From: Saccoglossus kowalevskii
Taxonomy: Eukaryota > Hemichordata > Enteropneusta > Harrimaniidae
DNA length: 28,355 nucleotides
Assembly: GCF_000003605.2 (NCBI RefSeq)
Contig: NW_003108105.1
Coordinates: 1-28,355 of the forward strand
Direction of reading: 5' to 3'
Part shown: one piece after another, positions 20,701 through 25,870 of the stretch
Numbering within the stretch: position 1 is the first letter of the stretch
Layout: each line of letters opens with the position of its first letter
Made by a program: the position numbers and the translations under genes
The notes under the pieces: model-generated
What the model saw: the letters and a program-made list of their open reading frames with translations, nothing else
Databases searched by the model: none
Told to the model about the DNA's origin: nothing

Positions 20701-22832
20701 TAGGTATACAGTTGTATTTGTTTGATGATCTGATGCAAAATTGACAAATGGCAGCCATTTTTGTGCTGAAAAATCATCAAAATCTAGCATTTATGGCATT
20801 TCGGTACCGGATCTTGGCTGTTTACAGATGGATTTTGTTGAAACTTGGTACATACATTGGACATCATCGGACCTTGATGGGTGTCATTGTGTTTTTCATA
20901 TAGGATTGAAAATGGACGACAGGTGTTCATTTTGTTTTAATGAATGCAGTTCTTAGACTAGTGCCATATCTCTGACATGCTTTAATTAAACATCATGTCA
21001 CAGATATACAGATGGTATTTGTTTGACAATCCAATTCAAAATGGCCGAAGGGTGGCCATGTTTGTGCTAAAAGTCATCAACAAATCAAGTATTTCTTGGT
21101 CTTTCATGGATAGATTTTGTTCAAACTTGATCTATACATTCAACATTATGGCTTCCTGATGTATTTATTGGTTTGACTTTCTAATTCGAAATGGCCGACC
21201 AATGACCACTTTTCCAGAGCAATTTCTCTCAATATGGACAAGTACTCTTTTGACGATTAGATACAAAATGACTATTAATGTTAAAAAATCATAATCAGCT
21301 TCTGGATTACTTAATTACTTACAAGTAGCTACAAGTAGAGCTATAATTTGGTTCTCAAATGTTAATTATTTCAGCGAAATACAAATGTGGATCAACTATG
21401 TTATTGACAAAGTTTACAACTAAACTGCTTCTTTATTTTAAAGTAAGGAAAGGTGGAGGGTTAATATGCAGCCACCTGAATCACAATTACCGTAACACCA
21501 AATACTATATATAATACTTTTTTTCAGAACCTTGATTGTTATTTACTAGACAACAATGCATATGTAGTGATGTCTGAGTTTCCAGAATATGTAAGTTCTC
21601 TATAATAATACACACTTGTAGAGTAGAGCAATGTGATATCCTAATTAAGTGCCAATGGCATGCCTATCTACATCTAATTAAGTGCCATTGCATCTGTAGT
21701 CTGCTGGTTAGTGAAGCAAGAAATTTTGTTTGTCCAATACCATGTCTATCAACATATCTCTGCTAACTCCATTGCATCTGTACTCTGCTAGTTAGTGAAG
21801 CTAGTTTGTTTGTATGTCCAATGGCATGTCTATCTACGTATCTCAGCTAACTTCATTGCATCTGTGGTCTACTAGTTAGTGAAGCATGTATGTCTGTATG
21901 TCCAATATCATGTCTTTCAACATATCTCAGCTAACTCCATTGCATCTGTACTCTGCTAGTTAGTGAAGCATGTATGTCTGTATGTCCAATAGCGTGTCTA
22001 TCTACATATCTCAGCTAACTCCATTGCATCTGTAGTCTGCTAGTTAGTGAAGCATGTATGTCTGTATGTCCAATAGCGTGTCTATCTACATATCTCAGCT
22101 AACTCCATTGCATCTGTAGTCTGCTAGTTAGTGAAGCTAGTTTGTTTGTATGTCCAATATCATGTCTATCAACATATCTCAGCTAACTCCATTGCATCTG
22201 TAGTCTACTAGTTAGTGAAGCTAGTTTGTTTGTATGTCCAATATCATGTCTATCAACATATCTCAGCTAACTCCATTGCATCTGTAGTCTACTAGTTAGT
22301 GAAGCATGTACGTCTGTATATCCAATATCATGTCTATCAACATATCTCTGATAACTCCATTGCATCTGTAGTCTACTAGTTAGTGAAGCATGTATGTCTG
22401 TATGTCCAATATCATGTCTATCAACATATCTCAGCTAACTCCATTGCATCTGTAGTCTGTTAGTTAGTGAAGCATGTATGTTTGTATGTCTAATGGCATG
22501 CCTATCTACATATGTCAGCTAAGTTCATTGCCCCCATACTCTGCTTGTTAGTGAAGCTTGTGAGTTTGTATGTCCCTACTCTATATGGAATATATAAATT
22601 CACTAAAGTAAATGGAGTTGCATTGAATGGACTTTTTTTTCAAGTTTGTAATTAAAAAAAAATGTGTTGTGCACCAAACAAAGGTTAGTACTATTTACTG
22701 TTCATGTCAAATTCAGATGAATAAAATTTCAACTGCACATTATTATTATCTTAATTAGGTTGGCAAGAGTTTTGGTGATATTAATAGTGCTATGATGACC
22801 ACATTAACAGAAAGTGGAAACATTTTTCAAAG
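1254..22832 (+). CDS. CACNA2D3-like: Voltage-gated calcium channel subunit alpha-2/delta, alpha2delta-3-like; 14 internal exons, partial at both ends
   Basis: Alpha2delta proteins are extracellular, membrane-anchored auxiliary subunits of high-voltage-activated calcium channels; they raise surface expression and shape gating. Fourteen exons (1254-1325, 2399-2460, 3844-3914, 4040-4094, 4364-4455, 5049-5148, 5283-5387, 6392-6472, 6755-6858, 7109-7174, 9166-9227, 15483-15530, 21528-21590, 22759-22832) have AG/GT borders, join in frame and contain no stop. Family signatures in order: LRTAMVDRETG, YYYTELKDTPFSLG, the LEAVIL/CDKDLIN block, DAIVTSNLEDYW, FVGTHSGLTRI, YYKRSAD, FLYSVPLD, AVGIQFK, a four-cysteine stretch ending DCYLLDNN, and VGKSFGDINSAMM. 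Seven N-glycosylation sequons fit an extracellular protein. The N-terminal VWA/MIDAS part and the C-terminal delta/anchor part are missing: the motif expected next (YDYQA..C) was not found between 22833 and 28355. Wording is nearer alpha2delta-3/4 than -1/2, judged from memory; the exact paralogue is uncertain. Confidence 0.93.
1580..2110 (+). other. LTR-like or old retroelement segment in intron 1
   Basis: This block is less AT-rich than its flanks and has an ordered set of promoter/polyadenylation-like signals: CCAAT near 1736, AATAAA at 1919-1924 and a run of seven G at 1933-1939. It could be a degenerate solo LTR, but I could not find convincing TG...CA ends or a short target duplication. 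No coding capacity. Confidence 0.25.
2399..2460 (+). CDS. CACNA2D3-like: Alpha2delta exon 2
   Basis: Acceptor TTTGCAG ends at 2398 and donor GTAAGA starts at 2461. Encodes SRVSFRNVSYYYTELKDTPF plus two bases of a Ser codon (phase 2). The YYYT...TPFS wording is a strong alpha2delta signature; NVS is a sequon. Confidence 0.92.
2489..2647. repeat. 13-bp minisatellite
   Basis: About 12 copies of a unit like ACCCATACCTGCC with variants (CATAACCGCC, CATAACTACT), starting 28 bp after the exon 2 donor. The period is not a multiple of three. The minus-strand Gly/Trp/Tyr-rich frames are a by-product. Confidence 0.9.
2770..3245. repeat. ~140-bp tandem repeat with two-unit higher order (family C)
   Basis: Four units begin at about 2778, 2918, 3052 and 3188 with (T/G)ATNACACCTT, followed by GATGTGCTT, AATAATGACCA and ATATGCAAATTAG. 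Units 1 and 3 match closely and so do 2 and 4, so a ~274-bp dimer was duplicated. Noncoding; intron 2. Confidence 0.8.
3480..3720. repeat. Duplicated segments related to the 13-bp minisatellite flank
   Basis: A segment starting GCTAGTCACCAACAAAT and including CCATTGGTGTCCA occurs at 3485 and again at 3654. Between them, 3618-3652 repeats the right flank of the 2489-2647 minisatellite (ACCCATACCTGCC then ATCAAAAAATAC-like sequence). Local segmental copying within intron 2. Confidence 0.65.
3844..3914 (+). CDS. CACNA2D3-like: Alpha2delta exon 3
   Basis: Acceptor TTTATAG ends at 3843; donor GTTAGT starts at 3915. The first base completes the Ser codon from exon 2, giving SLGIALADEYGHYSVEATL, the continuation of the TPFS motif in the Cache-like fold. 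Ends in phase 1. Confidence 0.9.
4040..4094 (+). CDS. CACNA2D3-like: Alpha2delta exon 4
   Basis: Acceptor CTATAG ends at 4039; donor GTAAGT starts at 4095. Encodes GLEKLQNNRNLSLAKAGP and the first two bases of a Trp codon (phase 2). NLS is a sequon. The intron before it is only 125 bp. Confidence 0.85.
4364..4455 (+). CDS. CACNA2D3-like: Alpha2delta exon 5
   Basis: Acceptor TTTTTAG ends at 4363; donor GTAAGT starts at 4456. The first base completes Trp, giving WIYCTLTNE..., then MSKLEAVILNVNNTDDDK. The LSxLEAI-like helix and the Cys that follows at the next junction match the family. Ends in phase 1. Confidence 0.9.
4456..5048. other. Intron 5, no further feature
   Basis: AT-rich, unique-looking sequence between the exon 5 donor and exon 6 acceptor. 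I see no repeat or RNA gene. Confidence 0.6.
5049..5148 (+). CDS. CACNA2D3-like: Alpha2delta exon 6
   Basis: Acceptor TTTGTAG ends at 5048; donor GTAATT starts at 5149. Encodes (C)DKDLINILLIDAIVTSNLE followed by DYWRSMF, matching the conserved CDxxLIxxxLxDAxVTxxxExYW block of alpha2delta. Ends in phase 2. Confidence 0.93.
5283..5387 (+). CDS. CACNA2D3-like: Alpha2delta exon 7
   Basis: Acceptor TCTATAG ends at 5282; donor GTAAGT starts at 5388. Encodes a Ser/Asn/Pro-rich linker (…SSKPRLNITQEYIVA) with sequon NIT, ending in phase 2. This segment varies between family members, and it is longer here than in the vertebrate proteins I recall. The call rests on splice sites, phase and an unbroken frame rather than on homology. 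Confidence 0.8.
5388..6391. other. Intron 7, no further feature
   Basis: AT-rich unique-looking intron of 1004 bp with no recognisable repeat, RNA or coding segment. Confidence 0.6.
6392..6472 (+). CDS. CACNA2D3-like: Alpha2delta exon 8
   Basis: Acceptor TATTTTAG ends at 6391; donor GTACAT starts at 6473. Encodes GDSVILQFVGTHSGLTRIL, the conserved FxGTxxGLxRI strand, and ends in phase 2. The adjacent open frame running past 6472 is intron read-through. Confidence 0.93.
6755..6858 (+). CDS. CACNA2D3-like: Alpha2delta exon 9
   Basis: Acceptor TTTTTGCAG ends at 6754; donor GTAGAG starts at 6859. Encodes SDFLSKNPNTIQEDYYKRSAD followed by the strand FLYSVPLDA. The YYKRSA and F.YS.P motifs belong to the second Cache-like domain. 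Ends in phase 1. Confidence 0.92.
6893..6990. repeat. Short degenerate ~24-bp minisatellite in intron 9
   Basis: Four to five imperfect copies of CAGTGATGNCACTGTGATACAGG-like sequence just after the exon 9 donor. Units contain CAGTGATGTCACTG, a perfect 14-bp palindrome with a TGATGTCA core, at 6918-6931. Confidence 0.65.
7109..7174 (+). CDS. CACNA2D3-like: Alpha2delta exon 10
   Basis: Acceptor TTTATAG ends at 7108; donor GTGAGT starts at 7175. Encodes GMYNDSIVTSSSVVTLQNAI, aligning to the VVTAS segment of the family; NDS is a sequon. Ends in phase 1. Confidence 0.9.
7481..8080 (-). mobile_element. LTR-like block with minus-strand promoter-type signals
   Basis: About 600 bp of higher GC than the surrounding intron. 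It starts TGTAAGG and ends ...AACAGCACA, compatible with TG/CA ends but not proof. On the minus strand an ATTGG box (plus 7993-7997) is followed ~40 bp downstream by TATAAA (plus 7949-7954), and a GTATTAAAG polyadenylation-like site lies near 7630. No gag/pol coding. It could be a solo LTR or another old element; no clear target duplication seen. Confidence 0.3.
8077..8095. repeat. Left target-site duplication of LINE insert
   Basis: 19-bp copy matching 8755-8773 with one mismatch (G/A at the ninth base), adjacent to the A-rich tail of the minus-strand insert. Confidence 0.75.
8174..8401 (-). pseudogene. LINE ORF2 C-terminal fragment (L1/Tx1-like)
   Basis: About 75 open codons on the minus strand ending in TAA at 8174-8176. 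The string LLLTRYYIFKCKI followed by KPDIGGFRSYIKLIYHTEKK resembles the extreme C-terminus of L1/Tx1-type LINE polyproteins (a hydrophobic LL..KYYI..C helix, then a basic/aromatic tail). No reverse transcriptase or endonuclease domain remains. Upstream, a TGA interrupts the frame near 8472. Clade assignment is from recalled wording only. Confidence 0.6.
8404..8720. other. CpG-rich segment of unknown origin inside the LINE insert
   Basis: I count about 28 CpG in ~320 bp, against almost none in the adjacent intron. It holds an 83-codon plus-strand frame (8412-8663) with no family I recognise, and ends in AT-rich sequence before the right target duplication. It may be a second template copied during LINE integration, or a LINE 5' region I do not recognise. 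Confidence 0.5.
8755..8773. repeat. Right target-site duplication of LINE insert
   Basis: 19-bp copy matching 8077-8095 at 18 positions; it lies next to the 5' end of the minus-strand insert. Confidence 0.75.
8774..9165. other. Rest of intron 10
   Basis: Sequence after the insertion is AT-rich and noncoding, leading to the exon 11 acceptor. The first ~150 bp may continue the block interrupted by the LINE. Confidence 0.5.
9166..9227 (+). CDS. CACNA2D3-like: Alpha2delta exon 11
   Basis: Acceptor CTTCTTCAG ends at 9165; donor GTAAGC starts at 9228. Encodes AVGIQFKTSLLQDIFENETS plus Lys. AVGIQ is one of the most conserved alpha2delta strings; NET is a sequon. Ends in phase 0. The frame stays open past 9227 but the sequence loses similarity there. 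Confidence 0.93.
9560..9770. repeat. Dispersed AT-rich repeat with ATTTGCAT motifs
   Basis: Two related half-units contain TTTGTGCATACTAAT/TTTGTGCTTACTAAT followed by TAATTTGCATA and AATTA(G/A)CC, about 118 bp apart. Similar wording recurs near 24440-24545, so this is a dispersed family. Confidence 0.5.
9810..10020. repeat. Short direct repeats (GGCATATGCGAG / GTAAAATG)
   Basis: Imperfect copies of ATGGCATATGCGAGGGGTAAAA occur around 9826, 9843, 9857, 9920-9960 and 9998, alternating with ATGA(A/G)TCATTTGC. It appears to be a decayed minisatellite in intron 11. Confidence 0.5.
10030..10590. other. Intron 11 stretch without recognised feature
   Basis: Mixed-composition sequence with a 71-codon frame (10274-10489) that matches no family I know and is no longer than chance. 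An A10 run lies near 10537. Confidence 0.4.
10630..11443 (+). pseudogene. Non-LTR retrotransposon polyprotein C-terminal fragment, frameshifted
   Basis: The order matches the end of a LINE polyprotein: KIWGSEKY, then NLAVRGELGRQPISVFI (the post-RT xVxGELGRxPL motif), then CKLKNEFK, then the terminal CCHC-like VCKKCDTDAVEAEFHFVIDC. The frame breaks twice: in an A7 run at 10841-10847 and near 11100. The endonuclease and the catalytic RT palm are absent, so this is a 5'-truncated dead copy. The clade (CR1/L2/Jockey group) is inferred. Confidence 0.75.
11477..11548. repeat. (TTTA)n microsatellite
   Basis: About 17 tetranucleotide copies without interruption, within the 3' region of the LINE remnant. 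Confidence 0.95.
11658..11721. repeat. (TTA)n microsatellite
   Basis: About 20 trinucleotide copies directly after an AATAAA-containing segment, probably the element's 3' tail. Confidence 0.95.
11730..13220. other. Intron 11 unique sequence, no gene seen
   Basis: About 1.5 kb of unique-looking sequence, somewhat richer in GC than the arrays around it. I found no coding segment with splice sites, no RNA gene and no repeat beyond an A14 run near 11975. The 75-codon minus frame at 12819-13046 is not recognisable. Confidence 0.5.
13225..14850. repeat. Family A ~150-bp repeat array, locus 2
   Basis: About nine degenerate units, with the TTTGTTCATTT core near 13252, 13458, 13609, 13768, 13920, 14296, 14428, 14579 and 14728. 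Units run core, AATTTTGATGAATATTTTTG, AAAAAGTGATATTTTCGAC, TTCTTGTTAAAAACCGCAAG, TTGCTTTGATA and GGTACTACATGTGGACC. Terminal modules with AATGTGCATTGCTAACAG lie at 14100-14195 and 14815-14850. A GC-rich hairpin module starts at 13295. Confidence 0.85.
13295..13324. repeat. Perfect 9-bp hairpin in family A array
   Basis: AGCTCCGCT and AGCGGAGCT flank a 12-nt loop GTCGACTTGTCG. A GC-rich stretch follows (CTGGCGTCCGACGCCCGTCG), unlike the AT-rich array. The right arm's GCGGAGCT also opens the terminal module at ~803. Confidence 0.8.
14860..15480. other. End of intron 11, with one family B copy
   Basis: AT-rich sequence before the exon 12 acceptor. At 15179-15260 a family B unit is recognisable: CATCATATCAGACACA, then GATAAATGGCAACCATTTA. 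The remainder is unremarkable. Confidence 0.5.
15483..15530 (+). CDS. CACNA2D3-like: Alpha2delta exon 12
   Basis: Acceptor TTAATTACAG ends at 15482; donor GTAGGT starts at 15531. The 16-codon exon CVTPSGESKCLTCLDE supplies three of the four clustered cysteines expected after the AVGIQ exon. Phase 0 at both ends. It sits between a family A array and the DIRS fragment, with ~6-kb introns on each side. Confidence 0.85.
15600..15750. repeat. Family B repeat, copy left of DIRS fragment
   Basis: Matches 20420-20560: AAACTTCACAC, CATCATACATGACATTATAC, ATATGCACATC, GATGGCCGAATGGCAGCCAT, then a CTGAAAA...ATCAAA tail. The unit breaks off at the start of the GC-richer DIRS sequence. Confidence 0.75.
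15765..17205 (+). pseudogene. DIRS gag-like region
   Basis: Broken frames include a Cys-rich start (CLEGLCDLWDPKTWLHC around 15830-15895), a Lys/Ser-rich linker (KAGKSSHKKGKS), a middle part with AHLAKF and SSECLAMNLDSLAAQ (~16630-16700), and a basic Ser/Gly/Lys-rich end (16960-17110) just before the RT. Placement and composition fit DIRS ORF1; sequence similarity alone would be weak. Confidence 0.55.
17206..17690 (+). pseudogene. DIRS reverse transcriptase remnant
   Basis: GFYSHIFLIPKSWGWRSVVDLSRLN and FRMETPAQVL, then LASLDLSLDLP, correspond to RT fingers and palm motif A with its Asp. QIPIGEQHLRLY and YFGLCTAPSILTRVLRQVTQ follow in other frames. The YxDD box region reads NPHLDD and is followed at once by a stop near 17649. 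At least two frameshifts separate the blocks, so it is catalytically dead. The GLCTAP and DLSRLN strings identify the DIRS lineage. Confidence 0.85.
17740..18085 (+). pseudogene. DIRS RT thumb/connection remnant
   Basis: GFSGMQFDTVQGLVRPSSER (~17760-17822) matches the FLGxxFDTxxxxxxxP segment after the YxDD box. In another frame it continues ELASQLRSMGSVSMRKLMRLI and SRPIKRRLLDY, then WWKHARNLETG. Confidence 0.7.
18086..18480 (+). pseudogene. DIRS RNase H remnant
   Basis: LLTLITDASL (first catalytic Asp) is followed by a stop and then GWGGHL. ELELQTVMLSLKHFQEVAHH and VLLWTDNTS (another catalytic Asp) come next in a shifted frame, and FRGYATVLRMPSRDVLDS closes the module. Order and spacing fit the RNase H domain; the frame changes several times. 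Confidence 0.78.
18836..19176 (+). pseudogene. DIRS tyrosine recombinase, N-terminal core-binding part only
   Basis: One frame reads ELSKFLASTQSDSTRRLYES, RWGLYID, a stop, then REIDHLSLSFSEVADFFLYL and FDQGISISTILGYPSVLFPV, ending in FRSKKPSAKGLVKPPDWGLS. This is the SAM-like core-binding domain. The catalytic domain with the Arg...His-x-x-Arg...Tyr residues is missing, because the element stops at ~19177. Confidence 0.78.
19178..19245. repeat. Family B partial unit fused to family A
   Basis: CATCATGTCATAGATATATA and TTTGACAATCC lead to AAAATGGCTGAATGGTGGCCATTTT, an 8-bp inverted repeat. It then passes into TGTGTCAATGTTTTATTTTT, the opening of the family A array as at 13365. Confidence 0.7.
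19246..20360. repeat. Family A ~150-bp repeat array, locus 3
   Basis: About six degenerate units, with cores near 19340, 19494, 19616, 19780, 20105 and 20250. A terminal module at 19915-20005 contains TTTTCTAATGATATCTTCAG, GTGCTTTGCTAACAGCGAAG and GGCTGCTTGTTGGTGAA. Units beyond 20040 are more diverged. Confidence 0.82.
20395..21235. repeat. Family B tandem array (~240 bp units)
   Basis: Four diverged units are marked by the ATGGC...GCCAT hairpin motif near 20512, 20745, 21033 and 21190. Shared blocks are CATCATGTCA(T/C)AG, TTTGTGCTGAAAAATCATCA and TTTACAGATGGATTTT. Right half of intron 12. Confidence 0.78.
21528..21590 (+). CDS. CACNA2D3-like: Alpha2delta exon 13
   Basis: Acceptor TTTTTTTCAG ends at 21527; donor GTAAGT starts at 21591. 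Encodes NLDCYLLDNNAYVMVSEFPE plus Tyr. The CYLLDNN...VSE string is a clear alpha2delta hallmark. Phase 0 at both ends. Confidence 0.94.
21650..22582. repeat. 84-bp minisatellite, about 11 copies
   Basis: Units start with TCCAATATCATGTCTATCAA at 21733, 21817, 21901, 21985, 22069, 22153, 22237, 22321, 22405, 22489 and 22573, exactly 84 bp apart with no indel. A diverged unit lies at the left end. The consensus has stops in all six frames (for example TAG in GTCTACTAG and TAA in AGCTAAC), so it is noncoding despite being 28 codons long. Intron 13. Confidence 0.95.
22759..22832 (+). CDS. CACNA2D3-like: Alpha2delta exon 14 (last in window)
   Basis: Acceptor TTAATTAG ends at 22758; donor GTAATT starts at 22833. 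Encodes VGKSFGDINSAMMTTLTESG then NIFQ and two bases of an Arg codon (phase 2). It matches the GxFxGExxxxxMxxL segment just before the YDYQA motif of the family, which lies beyond the window. Confidence 0.92.
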
Positions 22833-23139
22833 GTAATTTGAACTTCATTTGAAAATTTGAACATGATGCTTTTAATTTTAGTTGGGTTTATTGTATTTTG
22901 TAACAATTTGATGTAAGCTCTGACAGTTTGACTTGCCAATTGATGATAATCAGTGTAGGTCCTGGATGTCATTGTCTGTCAAATGATGGCAGTCATTGTT
23001 AACCTCTTACATCAACTGATGATGACCTGTCAAGTGTTTGTCCTGTAATGGTATCAGCTTGGGTCATATGATGTGATAAAAGTTTGTTTTTACCCAGGGG
23101 GTCATCTGCCAAGTGTTGATAGTGACTGTTGATTTCAAG
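22833..23139. other. Start of intron 14
   Basis: AT-rich sequence holding a segment near 23023 (GATGACCTGTCAAGTG) that shares words with the 48-bp array at the right edge. No coding segment. Confidence 0.4.
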
Positions 23140-23460
23140 TCACAGTTGGTCTCAGACCACTAGCCCCAAGTGTCAGTTGCTGGGAGTGACAGTTGGTCTC
23201 AGACCACCAGCCCTAATTGTCAGTTGCTGGGAGTGATAGTTGGTCTCAGACCACAAGCCCCAAGTGTGTGTTGCTGGGACTGGCAGTTCATCTCAGACCA
23301 TCAGCCCCAATTGTCAGTTTATTGGAGTGACAGTTGGTCTCAGACCATCAGCCCCAATTGTCAGTTGCTGGGAGTGACAGTTGGTCTCAGACCATCAGCC
23401 CCAATTGTCAGTTGCTGGAAGTGACAGTTGGTCTCAGACCATCAGCCTCAAGTGTCATTA
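23140..23460. repeat. 47-bp minisatellite, 7 copies, with palindromic core
   Basis: Units at 23143, 23190, 23237, 23284, 23331, 23378 and 23425 are spaced exactly 47 bp. Most contain TGGTCTCAGACCA, a 6-bp inverted repeat around a single C. The unit also includes AGCCCCAATTGTCAGTTGCT. The 84-codon frame across it shifts register every unit and is not a protein. Confidence 0.95.
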
Positions 23461-25870
23461 GGGACATGTTAAGTGATATCAATTGGTGACTACAGTCAGT
23501 GATTTGCCATGTAACAATAGTATTTATGACCAGTTTCTTAGTAAACCTGGTCGATGTAACAGCGGGAGCATGAGGCATGACACAGACAAAAAAAAAAACC
23601 TTAAACAAATTCTGATCCTTGAAAATTAGTCATTGTATGAAACTGAGGTCAATGTCTTGTCTATATTGCTATGTTGCAACATGATGAAGTAACTATTAGC
23701 CTTATGTAATGTTGGTACATTTTCTAATGAATCTATTTAAAAAAAAACATGCTAGTACGTACATACACACAACTTTTGATGTAACCAGATACACTGACAT
23801 TGACTAAAGCTGCAGAGATTACAGAACAGATCAAAACTGCTGTCAATTGCCATGCTTACACCACAGCATCCTATCAGAGCTGAACTACTGCTCCTCCCAC
23901 TGATTATCTCCAATGAATTTACATAGTCAGGGGCTGCCAGAGTTCAATTCAGTTTGATAAGAGCCGAACGAAACAGCTCCGTCAAATATAATGAAAACAA
24001 CATGGCTGAAAACAATGTTGTTGTTTTTTACATGGCAAGGTTCTGTTGAGCTGGGAGAAAAAAGAAACAGTCATGAATCTGAGACACTCGTGTTATGATT
24101 CAGGTATCTTGAATCAAAAAGGTTACATGGTGGTTAAAATATGCTAAATGTGTTACAGCATATTTGCTTAAGTTAATGTCATCCAAATTCCCATTTTGTA
24201 ATTGTTCAACTGTTGTGATATGTGTAACAGTTGTAAACCTAGTAGGAACACGTCGCCGTACCATGGCTTCTACAATTTTTAGCTTCCGTGAAACGAGCCT
24301 TATGTTTCTGTGACGCCGTGACTCTGTGACTAAAATTTGTTCCACTGATAACTCAAGATCTACATTTTCAATTCAAATGAAATTTGGCATACAGCTAATA
24401 TATGATTAGTAGATTTGCTGATTAGATTTTTGTGCAATACCATGCATATTAATTAGCTAATTATTGCTTTAATTTATTTATAACTTAGTGGTGTTTGAAA
24501 TTTCTGAACAAATATTTGACTTGGGTGAGTAGCCTAATTTGCATATTGCGATAACATATTCTGTCACAAAAATACTGGTAATATTTCATTTGAAGGTCTG
24601 AAAATGTGTGAGTTTTAGTATATAATGATTTAATATGTCATGATGGATGCTATTTGAGCAGATAGGGACTAAAAACATCAAATGTATGCGGCTTTATCAG
24701 TATTGCGAGTATGTATTCAATTTTACTTTGTTAATATTCATCAATAGACAACATCAAAAGCAGAATCCCGTACAACTTTTTTCCAATCTTGATTCACAAA
24801 TGTGCTGGTTACATGTAGGCCTTTCATGCACTGCGGGCCCACGTCACTTAGACAAATAGCTGAATCACTTTTGTTTCGCCCGTGATTCTTGGAATCCTGT
24901 TCGCAATGCTTAAGTTGAGAGAGCGGGGCCTGCAAAGTAATAATTTATCCATTGTTTCGGCAAGATCTATCCTATGCACTGTGGTTAATTGTGGTTTTTA
25001 CTCCATCGCTGGTGATCACCAAGAATTAAAAAAAAACAAGTAAAATTATGTCGCATTGGGAAATAAACCATAAATAAATAGAAGCAAAAATGCTTCAAAT
25101 GCAGATAAAACGACTGAAGAAAAAAAGAACCCTGACCTCTGGAAATACCTCATTCATAAAGGGCCTCATTACCGAGGAGCACCACGGGAGCGGTGTAAGC
25201 ATGTGGTGACATTGCGGCCGATGCATGCTGGGTTACAAGGGGGATTCTGATCGAGGTAGCAAAGATGGAGGCACAGACTGCATGTTTTTCTGGGATGTTT
25301 AAAAACAACATCTCGTAGGCGATTTTCATGTAATTTCTAAGATATCATCAATGAATCGTTTTAATTAACAAAACATTCTAAATTGGTGTATTTTTATACC
25401 AAAAAAGTCAGGGAACGGTGATCGCAGCACCAGCGGTGAATAACCGTGGTGATCATAGCGTTACATATAAGGTATCGATAGATCAATGAAAAAATGCTGA
25501 CTTGAGTTTTGAAATGCTGTTGTAGAAAACAAATTGTATTTATTGATTTATTAATTATTAAGTATTAATTAAATTAACCCGCAATCTGAAAGACTTTACA
25601 AATTTAACCAAAAGATTCCCCACGTCATATGAATAGACATGGGCACTAAAACTGTATTTATTGTACAAAAAATAATGATGAACCACTTACCTTCATGGAT
25701 AATGATACATGTATATTCATAACAATACATTTTTTGCTGTTCCTATTTCAAACTTTATTTGACTTGATGCATACATAAAATACAATGAAATGATATAAAA
25801 TATATGAGCTATAAAAATATCTCTTCTTTATTGTAGTTACTGTATCACAATGTTTGTTTGAGAAACTAAT
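23461..25870. other. Intron 14 interior, no gene seen
   Basis: No exon with alpha2delta similarity, RNA gene or complete element. Patches differ in composition: 24200-24345 and 24840-25020 are GC-richer. 24360-24640 carries AT-rich wording like 9560-9770 (TAATTTGCATATT, ATTAATTAGC). 25140-25290 is GC-richer (GAGCACCACGGGAGCGGTGT). A 12-bp palindrome TGGTGATCACCA lies at 25010-25021. These look like old unclassified repeats. Confidence 0.4.

Noticed and set aside
23170..23424. 84-codon frame over the 47-bp repeat
   Set aside because: The repeat period shifts the reading register each unit, so there is no repeating peptide; it lies in an intron.
24100..24345. 81-codon minus-strand frame
   Set aside because: Composition and length compatible with chance; no conserved motif recognised.
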